Counted from the stretch's first letter, positions 1 through 9,006 are shown. The stretch is DNA of 64,000 nt from Methylomonas rhizoryzae (GCF_008632455.1 NZ_CP043929.1:868001-932000), one strand, 5' to 3'. Translations and numbers: made by a program. Notes: generated from the letters alone by a model not told the origin.

Positions 1-963
1 TTGGCCGATCAAGTCGGCGTAGGCACCGGTGCCGCGTAAGCGTTGATGAAAGCTGGGGTCGTAAACCTTGCCGTCCCGGCTGTCGCGTACCCGGTTCAGC
101 AAGTGTTCGGCCTTCAGCGGATAGTGCTGCTGCAGCCATTCCCGGAATAAATCCGCTACCTCCAACGGCAAGCGCAGCAGAATGTATTCGGCGCTTTGCG
201 CGCCGGCTTCGGCGGCGGAGCGGACGATGCGCTCGAGCTCCGGGTCGGTCAATACCGGTATGACCGGAGCGACCATGACGCCTACCGGAATGCCGGCGGC
301 GCGCAGCCGGGTTACGGTTTGCAGTCGGCGCTGGGGTGCGGCGGCACGCGGCTCCAGTTTACGCGCCAATTCCCGCTCCAGACTGGTGATGGAGATGAAC
401 ACCGAGGCCAGTCCTTGTGCCGCCATGTCCGCCAAAATATCGATATCGCGTTCGATCAGCGCGGATTTGCTGACGATGCTCACCGGATGACGGCATTCCG
501 CCAAGACTTGCAATATCTGCCGCATGATGCCGAATTGCCGTTCCAAAGGCTGGTAAGGATCGGTATTGGTGCCCAAGGCCAAGGGAGCGCAGCGGTAGTT
601 GCGCCGGCCGAGTTCGTCGCGCAAGATCGCGGCGGCGTCCGGTTTGACCAGAATGCGGGTTTCGAAATCCAAGCCGGCGGAATAGCCCAGGTAGGCGTGG
701 CTGGGACGGGCGAAACAATAGATGCAGCCGTGTTCGCAACCTCGGTAAGGGTTGATGGAGCGGTCGAACGGGATGTCCGGCGATTGGTTGTAAGTGATCA
801 GGCTGCGGCTGGTATCGACGATGGTCTCGGTCGCTAGCGGCGGCAAATCCGCGTCCAAACCGTTCCAGCCGTCGTCTTCCCAGCGTGTGGTTTGCTTTTC
901 GAAGCGGCCGGCTGCGTTACTGACGCTGCCGCGGCCTTTATACACCAAGGGGCGCTTTGTCAT
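1..963 (-). CDS. PA0069-family radical SAM protein (3' end beyond window)
   Basis: This is an open frame of 321 codons on the minus strand with no stop before the window edge, so the C-terminus is missing. The protein starts MTKRPLVYKGRGS. Around residues 75-85 it has the iron-sulfur motif CEHGCIYC, the CxxxCxxC signature of radical SAM enzymes, inside the context RSINPYRGCEHGCIYC that is typical of the SplB-related PA0069 family. Such proteins bind a [4Fe-4S] cluster and S-adenosylmethionine. The substrate of this family is not established, and relatedness to spore photoproduct lyase does not prove a DNA-repair role. The start ATG is at 961-963. About 100 bp separate it from rpiA upstream on the same strand, with no clear terminator between them, so co-transcription is possible. 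Confidence 0.85.
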   Translation of the reverse strand, partial: MTKRPLVYKGRGSVSNAAGRFEKQTTRWEDDGWNGLDADLPPLATETIVDTSRSLITYNQSPDIPFDRSINPYRGCEHGCIYCFARPSHAYLGYSAGLDFETRILVKPDAAAILRDELGRRNYRCAPLALGTNTDPYQPLERQFGIMRQILQVLAECRHPVSIVSKSALIERDIDILADMAAQGLASVFISITSLERELARKLEPRAAAPQRRLQTVTRLRAAGIPVGVMVAPVIPVLTDPELERIVRSAAEAGAQSAEYILLRLPLEVADLFREWLQQHYPLKAEHLLNRVRDSRDGKVYDPSFHQRLRGTGAYADLIGQ

Positions 964-1064
964 CGGTCGGCACGGCGGAAAACCGGTTTACCCAGGCCAG
1001 CAGGGCAAGCACGGTTCATTCCCGATCGCGAGGTGGGGTGGCCGGCGGCAAGTTACGGCTTGCT

Positions 1065-1766
1065 TCATTCCGGCCGGCGCGGCGGTACCCGCGGCAAGTC
1101 GCGGTGTTCCAGCACCGCGCCGTCTTGGCCGCAGAATACCGCGGTGGCCAGGTCGGCGAAGATGCCGTGTTCGGGGATGCCGGGCAGCGCGTTCAGACGG
1201 TCGTTCAGGGTCTTGCCGTCCAGTGCGGGATCGAATACGGTATCCAGCACCAAACTACCCGACGAAGTGACGAACAAGCCGTCGCCGTTGGCGCGCAACT
1301 TCGGTTGACCGCCGATTTGTTCCAAGCTGCGGCTAAGCAATTGCCAGGCAAACGGCAGCACTTCTATCGGGATAGGGAAGTTCTGGCCGATGCGTTCCAC
1401 GCGTTTGCTAGGATCTATCAATACCCAGAAGGCCTTGGCGGCTTTGGCCAGCAGTTTTTCCCGTACCAAGTCCGAGCCGCGGCCTTTCAACAAGGTCAGA
1501 TCCGGCGCGACTTCGTCGGCGCCGTCCACGTAAACGTCCAGCCGGCTGATATGTTCCATGCCGCGAATTTTGAGACCTAGCTGCTGGGCTTTTATTGCGC
1601 TGACCACCGAGCTGGATACGACTTCTAGCGCCAAGCCTTCCTGTTGCTGGCGGCGCGCCAGAGCTTCGATAAAAAAATTGGCGGTGGAACCTGTGCCTAA
1701 TCCGACCAGCATATCGGCTTGAATCAATTGGGCGGCATGTTCGGCGACGCGTTGTTTATCCTTCAT
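1065..1766 (-). CDS. rpiA: Ribose-5-phosphate isomerase A
   Basis: The 233-residue protein begins MKDKQRVAEHAAQLI and carries the RpiA phosphate-binding signature VGLGTGSTANFFIEAL. It also has the conserved active-site segments VDGADEV and LLKGRGSDLVREK. RpiA interconverts ribose 5-phosphate and ribulose 5-phosphate in the cytoplasmic pentose phosphate pathway. In ribulose-monophosphate methylotrophs it also helps regenerate ribulose 5-phosphate. The length is slightly above the E. coli enzyme (219 residues) because of a proline- and arginine-rich tail ending VPPRRPE. The gene sits 22 bp downstream of lpxD on the same strand, which suggests shared transcription although the pathways are unrelated. 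Confidence 0.95.
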   Translation of the reverse strand: MKDKQRVAEHAAQLIQADMLVGLGTGSTANFFIEALARRQQQEGLALEVVSSSVVSAIKAQQLGLKIRGMEHISRLDVYVDGADEVAPDLTLLKGRGSDLVREKLLAKAAKAFWVLIDPSKRVERIGQNFPIPIEVLPFAWQLLSRSLEQIGGQPKLRANGDGLFVTSSGSLVLDTVFDPALDGKTLNDRLNALPGIPEHGIFADLATAVFCGQDGAVLEHRDLPRVPPRRPE

Positions 1767-1788
1767 GGCGGGCTCCGGGCAAGAGGGT

Positions 1789-2814
1789 TTAGGATTCTAA
1801 TTGATTTAAGCGCTTTTCCAGGTCTTTGACTTTTTGCAACAATTCCGGCAGTTTAGCCAGCGCGGCCAATTCGCGCCAGATCACTTTGCGGTCTTTGGCC
1901 GGGCTGCCCCAGACTTGGCTGCCGGGCGCTATGTCTTGCGAGACGCCGCTGCGCGCCATCACCACCGCCCGACTACCTATTTTGACATGGTCCGCCACGC
2001 CGACGCTGCCTGCCAAGATAGCGCCATCGCCGATCTCGCACGATCCGGAGATGCCGCATTGTCCGCAGACGATGACGTTTTTGCCGACCTGATTGTTGTG
2101 GCCCAGCTGCACCAAGTTGTCGATTTTGCTGCCCCAGCCGATGCGGGTGGAACCCAAAGCGCCGCGGTCTACGCAGGTATTGGCGCCGATTTCCACGTTG
2201 TCTTCTATGACCACGTTGCCGACGTGCGGGACTTTGACGTGCCGGTTGCCGCGGTATTTATAGCCGAAGCCGTCGGCGCCTATGATGGCCCCGGAATGAA
2301 TGGTCACGTTATCGCCGATTTGGGTGCGATCGTAGATCACCGCGTTCGGGTAAATCCGGCAATTTTTGCCGATCACCACCTGATTGCCGATATGGGCATT
2401 GGCGTCTATGGTGCTGCCGTCGCCGACCCGGCTATGTTGACCTATGCTGGCGAACGGCCCTACGTGTACGTCGCTGCCGAGTTCGGCGCTGGCGGCGATG
2501 GCGGCACGTTCCGATAGTTGCCTCTCGAGAGCCGGTTCCGGGTGCAGGGCTTTGACGGCGTCAATGAAGCTGATTTCCGGGTCTGCGCAAACCAACAGGG
2601 TTAAGCCGGCCGGCACATCGGCGTCCAGTAACGCTTCGGAAATGAAACAGGCCGATGCGCGGCAATCTTTCAGATATTTTTTGTATTTGCCGTCGCTGAG
2701 TACCGTGACTTGGTGTGCTTGGGCCGACATGATGTCGGCGGCCGATAAAATGTCCACGCCGCCGTCGCCGCGTGTTTCGGCGCCGCATAAGCGGGCTAAT
2801 TCCGTTATTTGCAT
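1789..2814 (-). CDS. lpxD: UDP-3-O-(3-hydroxyacyl)glucosamine N-acyltransferase
   Basis: The 341-residue protein starts MQITELARLCGAETRG, the same length as E. coli LpxD. The frame is open for 29 more codons upstream, but that part does not look like LpxD and runs into the preceding gene, so I chose the ATG at 2812-2814. After an N-terminal uridine-binding domain come many left-handed beta-helix hexapeptide repeats (for example IGDNVTIHSGAIIGADG) and the active-site region VQLGHNNQVG with its catalytic His. LpxD transfers the second hydroxyacyl chain from acyl-ACP in lipid A synthesis in the cytoplasm. In many relatives lpxD lies beside bamA, skp, fabZ and lpxA downstream of rseP. Here it stands alone next to rpiA. 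Confidence 0.95.
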   Translation of the reverse strand: MQITELARLCGAETRGDGGVDILSAADIMSAQAHQVTVLSDGKYKKYLKDCRASACFISEALLDADVPAGLTLLVCADPEISFIDAVKALHPEPALERQLSERAAIAASAELGSDVHVGPFASIGQHSRVGDGSTIDANAHIGNQVVIGKNCRIYPNAVIYDRTQIGDNVTIHSGAIIGADGFGYKYRGNRHVKVPHVGNVVIEDNVEIGANTCVDRGALGSTRIGWGSKIDNLVQLGHNNQVGKNVIVCGQCGISGSCEIGDGAILAGSVGVADHVKIGSRAVVMARSGVSQDIAPGSQVWGSPAKDRKVIWRELAALAKLPELLQKVKDLEKRLNQLES

Positions 2815-2822
2815 GCTGTGTC

Positions 2823-5054
2823 CTATTTCCAAATGCCTATGATGTGGGTGAAGTCGTCCGTCCAGGGTTTTAGACCGAAGGTTAGCGGCAATTTTTGCCA
2901 ATGGCCGAGCGGACTGTGTTGCAGCTTGTCCAGGCGCTGCGGGTTTTTAGCGATCACCACCCAGTCGGTAGCGACTACCAAGGGTATGTCGGTTTCCGGT
3001 TTGAACTCTTGAAGCAAGCCGGCGAGTTTTTGGCTTTCGACATGGTCGGCCAAAACTTTTTTCAAAGCCAGGTGGCGGTTGGTGATATGAAATGCCAGCA
3101 GGCCGTCCGGCTTCAATTTGTTCAAATAAAGTTGCAAGGCCTCCCGGGTCAGCAAATGGGTAGGCACCGCGTCGGAGCTGAAGGCATCCATGATCAATAA
3201 ATCGAAACTTTGCTCGCTTTCTTTTTCCAGGGATAAGCGGGCGTCGCCGATGACCATGTGCGCTTGCGGGTTGCAGCGTTGCAGATAATGAAACCAGGTC
3301 GGGTCTTGCGCGACTTTGACCACCAAAGGATCGATTTCGTAGAAACTCCAGTTTTGTTCCGGTTTGGCGTAGCAGGCTAAGGCACCCGCGCCCAGGCCGA
3401 CCGCGCCTATCCGCCAGTTGCCGTTTTGATCGTCGAATTCGGCGAACAACTGGCCGATAGGACCAGGGCGGCTGTAATAGGTTAAAGGCGTGGTGATCTG
3501 GCTGGCGGTCAAACGTTCGGCGCCGTGTTTGGTAGTGCCATGGTACAGTTCGTGAACTTTTTCCGGCCGGCTGCGTTCGTCCGCTATCACGGTTGCGCGT
3601 ACTGACAACACGCCGAAAAAAGTCCGTTCTTGAAACAAGGTGTTGCTGGCCAAACTATGCAAGCCTAGTGCGAATATCAGGATCACCGCAGTTAAAAGTC
3701 CGAGTCCCAGCGGGTGGTGTCGTACGGAATAGGTCAGGCCGGCCAGCAGGATCAAGGCGCCGCCGATGACGTCGAGATACTGAAACAAGTCGTCGCTGCC
3801 GAAGTAGATGCCAAAACCCAATGCCAAAAGGACAAGCGGGAATATGGTTTGCCACCACCAGCGGCCGCTGCGGAAACCCGGCCTTAGTAACAGTGCGGCC
3901 ACTATCATGATCGGATATTCGTAGACCGCGTTGAATATAAACGGCGCTACAAAGGTATTGAACAGACCGCCTAACATGCCGGCAAACGACATGATCAAAT
4001 AAAACCGGGTTAGGTAACGAGCCGGCGGCCGTTGTTTGGCCAATTCGCCGTGGCAGACCATGACGGCCAGAAAGAACGCCAAGCAATGCAGAATCAGATC
4101 CAGCCAATAAGGCAGCACCGCCGGATTAATGAAGGAATAAGCGATGAACAGCAAAAGTACCGCCGGTTGAGCGGCAAGCATGGCGGGGTGTATGCAAGCG
4201 GCCCATTTGGAAAATACCAGAATGAAACTCAGCAGGTACAAGGTCAGCGGCACTATCCACAGCAGCGGAACCGCGGCGATGTCGGTACTGATGTATTGTG
4301 TCAGGCCCAATAACAAGCTGGACGGCACCAGAGCCAGAGCCAGCCAATGCAGTTCCTGCCAACGCCCGGGCGGCGGCAGGTCGGTTTCAGGATCCGCTTC
4401 GGCATCCGCGCCATCGTCGCTTGGTAATTCCGGATGTTTGCGCCACAGGGCTAGAGCGCAGGACAAGATTAGCAGGCATAGCAAGCCGTAACCTATGCTC
4501 CAGAGCAGCCGTTGATCGGCCAAACCGATATTGGGTTCCAGCAAAAAAGGATAACTCAGCAAGGCCAGCAAGCTGCCGGCATTACTGGCGGCGTATAGAT
4601 AGTAAGGGTCGCTGCTGCTGCGGTGGCCCAAGTGAGAGAACCATTTTTGCAGTAACGGCGCCGTCGCGGAGACCACGAAAAACGGCAGACCGATTGCAAC
4701 GAACAAAGTGCGGATCAGCCAAAACGCGGGATTGCCGTCGGTGGGCGGCTCGGCTTGTTCCGGCAGGGCCACCGGCAATACCAAGACACTGAATATCATC
4801 AGTGCGGTGTGAATCTGAATTTGCCGCAAGTCGCCGGCCCGGCTACTCAAGCGATGGGCATACCAATAACCGCCGAACAACAGTGTCTGATAAAACACCA
4901 TGCAGGTGTTCCAGACCGCCGGCGTGCCGCCCAGCAGAGGCAGTAATAATTTGCCGAACAGCGGTTGCAGCACGAACATCAGCATCGCGCTGAGGAACAA
5001 GGTGGTGGCGAATAATGCCACCGGCGATAAAGCATGTTTTGAAGAAGAGGTCAT
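2823..5054 (-). CDS. Fused membrane transporter-like / spermidine synthase-like protein
   Basis: The protein has 743 residues from the ATG at 5052-5054 (MTSSSKHALSPV). The open frame extends 62 codons further upstream, but that part overlaps the preceding gene and looks non-coding. Residues from about 10 to 500 contain many hydrophobic segments, as expected for a multi-pass inner-membrane protein. The C-terminal 230 residues form a spermidine-synthase-like Rossmann domain with GAVGLGAGALACYA, the acidic ribose-binding segment FYEIDPLVV, and IMDAFSSDAVPTHLL. Pipelines call such proteins fused MFS/spermidine synthase, but a polyamine product is not proven and the N-terminal domain may not transport anything. 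The gene starts 17 bp after the AlbA_2 gene stop and ends 8 bp before lpxD, so the run looks like one operon. Confidence 0.85.
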   Translation of the reverse strand: MTSSSKHALSPVALFATTLFLSAMLMFVLQPLFGKLLLPLLGGTPAVWNTCMVFYQTLLFGGYWYAHRLSSRAGDLRQIQIHTALMIFSVLVLPVALPEQAEPPTDGNPAFWLIRTLFVAIGLPFFVVSATAPLLQKWFSHLGHRSSSDPYYLYAASNAGSLLALLSYPFLLEPNIGLADQRLLWSIGYGLLCLLILSCALALWRKHPELPSDDGADAEADPETDLPPPGRWQELHWLALALVPSSLLLGLTQYISTDIAAVPLLWIVPLTLYLLSFILVFSKWAACIHPAMLAAQPAVLLLFIAYSFINPAVLPYWLDLILHCLAFFLAVMVCHGELAKQRPPARYLTRFYLIMSFAGMLGGLFNTFVAPFIFNAVYEYPIMIVAALLLRPGFRSGRWWWQTIFPLVLLALGFGIYFGSDDLFQYLDVIGGALILLAGLTYSVRHHPLGLGLLTAVILIFALGLHSLASNTLFQERTFFGVLSVRATVIADERSRPEKVHELYHGTTKHGAERLTASQITTPLTYYSRPGPIGQLFAEFDDQNGNWRIGAVGLGAGALACYAKPEQNWSFYEIDPLVVKVAQDPTWFHYLQRCNPQAHMVIGDARLSLEKESEQSFDLLIMDAFSSDAVPTHLLTREALQLYLNKLKPDGLLAFHITNRHLALKKVLADHVESQKLAGLLQEFKPETDIPLVVATDWVVIAKNPQRLDKLQHSPLGHWQKLPLTFGLKPWTDDFTHIIGIWK

Positions 5055-5071
5055 GTCAGCTATTGTTGTTA

Positions 5072-5914
5072 TTAGACTCGGCTGCGTAACGCGGTGGTTT
5101 TCCAGCGGCCTGCTACGTAATCCAGCGCTTCTTGTATGTTGAGATCGCGGGTGCCGCCGCCGGTGCGCACGAAAAATTTCGGGGTATTGCCCTGGTTTAG
5201 AAATACCGGTCGAATGGCCGGGGAAATGATAACCCGGCACACGTCTTTATGGTCAACGACGTGAAACAGCACGTGCACGCTAGGGCAGAGATCCGCGCCT
5301 AAATTGGCGGAAATGCCGGTCATCAAGGCTTGTTCGAAGCCGTCGCGGTCCGGCCGTTTCAAGGTTTGGTAATCGGGCTCCAAACCCAGGATTTCGCCGT
5401 TATCCGCCACGCCTATCAACAAGGTGCCGCCGAGGTGACTGTTGAAAAAACCCGCCAAGGTTTTCATGATCACCATTTCCAGATTGCGGTTGACCCGCAA
5501 TTCCTGCAGGTCCCAGCGCAGCGACGATTTGAATTCCAACAACGGCCCTTCGCCTTGACGGACAATGGAGGGCAAATCTTTGTCCAGTTCGGCCTTCAAT
5601 GCGTCCAAATCCAGCAGGCGTTTGTGCAACACCTGGTAAAAACCCAGCGACAACAAACCGAGCAAGGCGCCGATTTCGGCGTAAAACACGATGATGTTGT
5701 TTTGGTTGATCTGTCCGGTGACGACTTCCGAAAATTGGGTCAGGACGAATTCGATAGACGATAGCGGGTCGGCGTTGCGCTCTCTGGAGCTGATGTAGTC
5801 GTAGCTGGGCGCCAATAGGAAAATGCCCATGCCGGCGCCTATCCAGGCGGCAAAAAAATAAATCTTCAGTTTTTGTTTCCAGATTTCCAGCAACTGCAGC
5901 AAAAAGCGTTTCAT
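5072..5914 (-). CDS. Membrane-anchored AlbA_2 (Schlafen-type) putative nucleic-acid-binding protein
   Basis: The protein has 280 residues. Two hydrophobic segments are visible, at about 18-40 (IYFFAAWIGAGMGIFLLAP) and 73-96 (NIIVFYAEIGALLGLLSLGF). Between them lies a likely periplasmic loop of about 30 residues. From about 118 onward it matches the AlbA_2/Schlafen domain: GPLLEFKSSLRWD, then AGFFNSHLGGTLLIGVADNG, then ILGLEPDY, ending in a beta-rich part with KFFVRTGGGTRDL. Proteins with this domain are generally linked to binding or cutting nucleic acid. Here the domain would be tethered to the inner face of the membrane. It is the first gene of the minus-strand run into the spermidine-synthase-like gene and lpxD. 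The true role is unknown. Confidence 0.75.
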   Translation of the reverse strand: MKRFLLQLLEIWKQKLKIYFFAAWIGAGMGIFLLAPSYDYISSRERNADPLSSIEFVLTQFSEVVTGQINQNNIIVFYAEIGALLGLLSLGFYQVLHKRLLDLDALKAELDKDLPSIVRQGEGPLLEFKSSLRWDLQELRVNRNLEMVIMKTLAGFFNSHLGGTLLIGVADNGEILGLEPDYQTLKRPDRDGFEQALMTGISANLGADLCPSVHVLFHVVDHKDVCRVIISPAIRPVFLNQGNTPKFFVRTGGGTRDLNIQEALDYVAGRWKTTALRSRV

Positions 5915-6245
5915 GGCGCGGGAATGTCCGAATTCGATGGGGATATATGCATTGAAACCGTTAGCCGACAGGCGGTGCCGCGCTTGTTGAATGCAGCATA
6001 GGCAGCGTCGATAAAACGCCTTAGCACGTCGGGACGTTGTGGTTTTTTAAATCGTGGCATTTACCGGATTAAACCGTTCTAAACGAGAGATTTGCCATGA
6101 TGAGCATGCGCTGTTGAATAGGTGTTTCACCGTAGATGCACTAAAGATGGGCGTTACCGTGTTAGAGGTATGTTCGCCGCTTGAGCCGAGCTGCAGCCGC
6201 TATGTTAACTGAAACCCGCGGATTTATTCAGTGTTTTAGCGCTTA

Positions 6246-6279
6246 GTTAACCGAAGGCGGCTAAACGCGGCCGGTTAAC
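6246..6279. repeat. Inverted repeat GTTAACCG / CGGTTAAC
   Basis: Two 8-bp arms, GTTAACCG at 6246-6253 and CGGTTAAC at 6272-6279, are perfect reverse complements separated by 18 bp. The spacing would suit a dimeric regulator or a hairpin. No T-tract follows, so it is not an obvious terminator. The function is unknown. Confidence 0.35.
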
Positions 6280-6321
6280 GTTACAGTTGCTATGCCCGTT
6301 AGAACGATACGCGGAGTCAAC

Positions 6322-6453
6322 ATGCGAAATAACGCAGTGCGGAAAATGAATTTGATACCGGCCCTGTCTGGAAGTGCCGGTTGCGACTTGCCAGGTGTGG
6401 TTTGGTTGTTTACTTCGGCCTTGCTAGGCGGCATGGGCCTGAAACGGCGCTGA
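6322..6453 (+). pseudogene. Orphan VPLPA/PEP-CTERM-like protein-sorting tail (gene remnant)
   Basis: A 43-codon plus-strand frame starting MRNNAVRKMNLIP ends in DLPGVVWLFTSALLGG, then MGLKRR and a TGA stop at 6451-6453. The tail has the layout of exosortase sorting signals of the VPLPA type (VPLPAAVWLFGSGLLGL followed by a short linker and RR). It shows a proline near the start, the invariant-looking VWLF, a small-residue hydrophobic helix and a basic end. A real substrate would have a signal peptide and a secreted domain upstream. In frame there is a stop (TAA at 6262-6264), so only about 60 codons are open. I read this as the surviving 3' end of a decayed exported-protein gene. A short intact peptide starting at ATG 6292 or 6322 cannot be excluded. 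Confidence 0.55.
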
Positions 6454-6531
6454 CCCGGTCGATTGCACTCGGCGCGCCAGGCGGGTGAGGGCGATGCGGC
6501 GGCCCTCGCACTCCGCCGGCGCGGCGTCGGC

Positions 6532-8217
6532 TTAGTCCAAATTGTCGGTGACCGCGCCCTGCGAAGCCGAACTGACCAATTTGGCATATTTGGCCAATAC
6601 GCCGCGGGTGTAGCGCGGGGCGGGCGCTTGCCACTTTTCGAAACGACGGGCGATTTCGTGCTCGTTGACGTGTAGGGTCAATTGCTTGGTTTCGGCATCT
6701 ATGGTGATTTGATCGCCGTCTTGCACGACGGCCAGCGTGCCGCCGACCTGCGCTTCCGGGGTGATGTGGCCGACCACGAAGCCATGGGTGCCGCCGGAGA
6801 AACGGCCGTCGGTGATCAGCGCGACGTCCTTGCCCAGGCCTTTACCCATGATCGCCGAGGTGGGAGACAGCATTTCCCGCATGCCGGGGCCGCCTTTTGG
6901 ACCTTCGTAGCGGATCACGATCACATCGCCCTTGACGATGCTGCCGTCCAAAATCGCTTTCAAGGCTTGTTCTTCGGCGTCGAACACTTTGGCTTTGCCG
7001 GTAAACACCAAACCTTCCTTGCCGGTGATTTTGGCCACCGCGCCTTGCGCCGCCAGATTGCCGTACAAAATCGCCAAATGACTGTCTTTCTTGATCGGGT
7101 TGTCCAGCGGGCGGATCATGTCTTGTCCGGCCGGATAGTCTTGGACGCCGGCCAGATTTTCCGCCAAAGTTTTGCCGGTCACGGTCAGGCAGTCGCCGTG
7201 TAGCAGGCCGATGTTCAACAATTCTTTCATCAACGGTTGAATGCCGCCGATTTCCACCAATTCGGCCATTTGGTATTTGCCGCTGGGTTTCAGGTCGGCC
7301 AGCATCGGGACTTTGGCGCCGATGCGGGTAAAGTCGTCCAGCGTCAAATCGACGCCGGTGGCGTTGGCCATCGCCAATAAATGCAACACTGCGTTGGTGG
7401 AACCGCCCAGCGCAATCACCACGGTAATGGCGTTTTCGAAGGCCGCTTTGGTCATGATGTCGCGTGGCTTGATGTCTTTTTGCAAGAGTTCCAGCACCGC
7501 CGCACCGGCGCGCTCGCAATCGAGTTTTTTGTCGTTGGAGATTGCCGCTTGTGCCGAACTGTTCGGCAGACTCATACCCAACGCTTCTATCGCCGACGCC
7601 ATGGTATTGGCGGTATACATGCCGCCGCAGGAGCCGGCGCCCGGTATGGCTTTGGCTTCGATGGCCGCCAACTCGGCGTCGTCGATCTGGTTGTTGGCGC
7701 GGGCGCCGACCGCTTCGAACACCGACACCACGTCCAGCTTTTTATCGTTGTGGCAGCCGGGCAGGATGGTGCCGCCGTAGACGAAGATGGCCGGCCGGTT
7801 CAGACGGGCCAGCGCAATCATGCAGCCCGGCATGTTTTTGTCGCAACCGCCGATGGCGACCACGCCGTCGAAGCCTTGGCAGCCGACTACGGTTTCGATC
7901 GAATCGGCAATCACTTCCCGCGACACCAACGAGTATTTCATACCCTCGGTACCCATCGAGATGCCGTCGGAGATGGTAATGGTGTTGAATATCACCGCCT
8001 TGCCGCCGGCAGCGTCCACCCCGCGTGCCGCGTCGTCGGCCAGGTGGTTGATGTGCATGTTGCAGGGCGTAACCATGCTCCAGGTCGACGCAACGCCGAT
8101 TTGCGGTTTGGCGAAGTCTTCGTTGTTGAAGCCGACGGCGTGCAGCATGGCGCGGCTGGGCGCGCGCTCCATGCCGTCGACGACGAGCGAGGAAAATTGG
8201 CGGGTTTTGTCGGTCAT
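6532..8217 (-). CDS. ilvD: Dihydroxy-acid dehydratase
   Basis: The 561-residue protein starts at the ATG at 8215-8217 (MTDKTRQFSSLVVDGM). The frame is open 18 codons upstream, but the first residues of the family match from here. IlvD converts 2,3-dihydroxy-isovalerate and 2,3-dihydroxy-3-methylvalerate to the 2-oxoacids of valine and isoleucine synthesis. The three cysteine segments that hold the iron-sulfur cluster are present: VTPCNMHINH, GGCDKNMPGC and GAGSCGGMYTANTM. The C-terminal swivel domain has GRFSGGTHGFVVGH. The length is that of the shorter IlvD class (about 560 residues) rather than the 616-residue E. coli form. No other branched-chain gene adjoins it. Confidence 0.97.
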   Translation of the reverse strand: MTDKTRQFSSLVVDGMERAPSRAMLHAVGFNNEDFAKPQIGVASTWSMVTPCNMHINHLADDAARGVDAAGGKAVIFNTITISDGISMGTEGMKYSLVSREVIADSIETVVGCQGFDGVVAIGGCDKNMPGCMIALARLNRPAIFVYGGTILPGCHNDKKLDVVSVFEAVGARANNQIDDAELAAIEAKAIPGAGSCGGMYTANTMASAIEALGMSLPNSSAQAAISNDKKLDCERAGAAVLELLQKDIKPRDIMTKAAFENAITVVIALGGSTNAVLHLLAMANATGVDLTLDDFTRIGAKVPMLADLKPSGKYQMAELVEIGGIQPLMKELLNIGLLHGDCLTVTGKTLAENLAGVQDYPAGQDMIRPLDNPIKKDSHLAILYGNLAAQGAVAKITGKEGLVFTGKAKVFDAEEQALKAILDGSIVKGDVIVIRYEGPKGGPGMREMLSPTSAIMGKGLGKDVALITDGRFSGGTHGFVVGHITPEAQVGGTLAVVQDGDQITIDAETKQLTLHVNEHEIARRFEKWQAPAPRYTRGVLAKYAKLVSSASQGAVTDNLD

Positions 8218-8319
8218 GGCTTTACGTCGAATAATGAATGAATCGAATGTTGCCTTGCGCGGGCTCGGCAAAGCGGGGGTGCCGGTTAACGGCGGTGGCG
8301 AATCATGGTTGGTAGGCGG

Positions 8320-8958
8320 CTAAAACGTGTCCCAGCCGCTGGAGCGGCGGCGCCAGCTAAGCTTGGGTAGAATGTAGCCTAATAATACGCCGAACAGCGC
8401 CAAGCCGCCGCCGTACAAAAACCAGTCTTGATTGGTGCTGTCGGTTAACGCTTGGTTTTCGCGTTTCAATTGCTGTAATTCCCGTTCGACGGTCACTACC
8501 CGTTCTTGCAATTGGTCGCGTTGTTGTTTCAGTTGGATGGCGTTGGCGGCTGTCTGTTGCAGTTCGGCCAATTCGGTGCCTAGGCGGTCTTTTTCCTTAC
8601 CCATTTCTTCGCTGCCGACTTGCAAGGTTTTTAAGGCTTTGTTTTCTTCCTGCAAGGTTTCCAGCTTTTTGTTCAGCGCTTCCAATTGCGCTTTGGCACT
8701 GGGTTCCTTGCTGATGTAGCGGGTGAGTATGTAACCTTCGGCACCGTTGGCGGCTTGCACGTAGGTGTAGCCGTTTTCGGTGTTGTCGCCCAGGATGTTT
8801 AGCGGCGTGCCGTTAGGCAGCATGCGCACGATGCGGCTGCGTTCGCTTTCGCCGCTACGTATGGGCAGGTCTACGCTGTCGGTTACGTAACCCGTTCTGG
8901 CATGTGCCAAACCGCTGCCGGCGATGAAAATCAGTAGGCGGAGTATGCATTTTTTCAC
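8320..8958 (-). CDS. TIGR04211-family SH3 domain, coiled-coil and membrane-anchor protein
   Basis: The protein has 212 residues. A signal peptide (about 1-20, ending GLAHA) precedes a bacterial SH3 domain with GYVTDSVDLPIRSGES and AEGYILTRYIS. A long coiled coil follows from about 88 to 175, rich in Leu, Glu, Gln and Lys. One transmembrane segment lies near the end (WFLYGGGLALFGVLLGYILP), followed by a short basic tail. This order is that of the TIGR04211 family, which includes E. coli YgiM. The likely location is the periplasm, anchored at the inner membrane. The biochemical role is not established. The gene lies between argF and ilvD on the same strand with 48-100 bp gaps. Confidence 0.85.
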   Translation of the reverse strand: MKKCILRLLIFIAGSGLAHARTGYVTDSVDLPIRSGESERSRIVRMLPNGTPLNILGDNTENGYTYVQAANGAEGYILTRYISKEPSAKAQLEALNKKLETLQEENKALKTLQVGSEEMGKEKDRLGTELAELQQTAANAIQLKQQRDQLQERVVTVERELQQLKRENQALTDSTNQDWFLYGGGLALFGVLLGYILPKLSWRRRSSGWDTF

Positions 8959-9006
8959 GGCAAGGCTCTTTATGAGATCGACAATAAGCCGACGATTTTA
9001 TCGAAA

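Larger units (their letters stand above)
5915..6531. other. 617-bp non-coding stretch with a decayed sorting tail
   Basis: No full gene is visible between the AlbA_2 gene start and the ilvD stop. The stretch contains the VPLPA-CTERM-like fragment described separately and three GTTAAC sites within about 75 bp (6204, 6246, 6274). Two of these sites form an inverted repeat. The rest shows nothing I can assign, and the minus-strand open frames over 6261-6634 look like shadows. It may be the residue of a deleted gene. Confidence 0.5.

Noticed and set aside
964..1064. Possible small gene between rpiA and the radical SAM gene
   Set aside because: Only off-frame readings extend through it and no ribosome site or domain is visible.
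7381..8241. 286-codon plus-strand frame over ilvD
   Set aside because: Antisense shadow of a well-conserved enzyme, with low-complexity His/Gly-rich translation.
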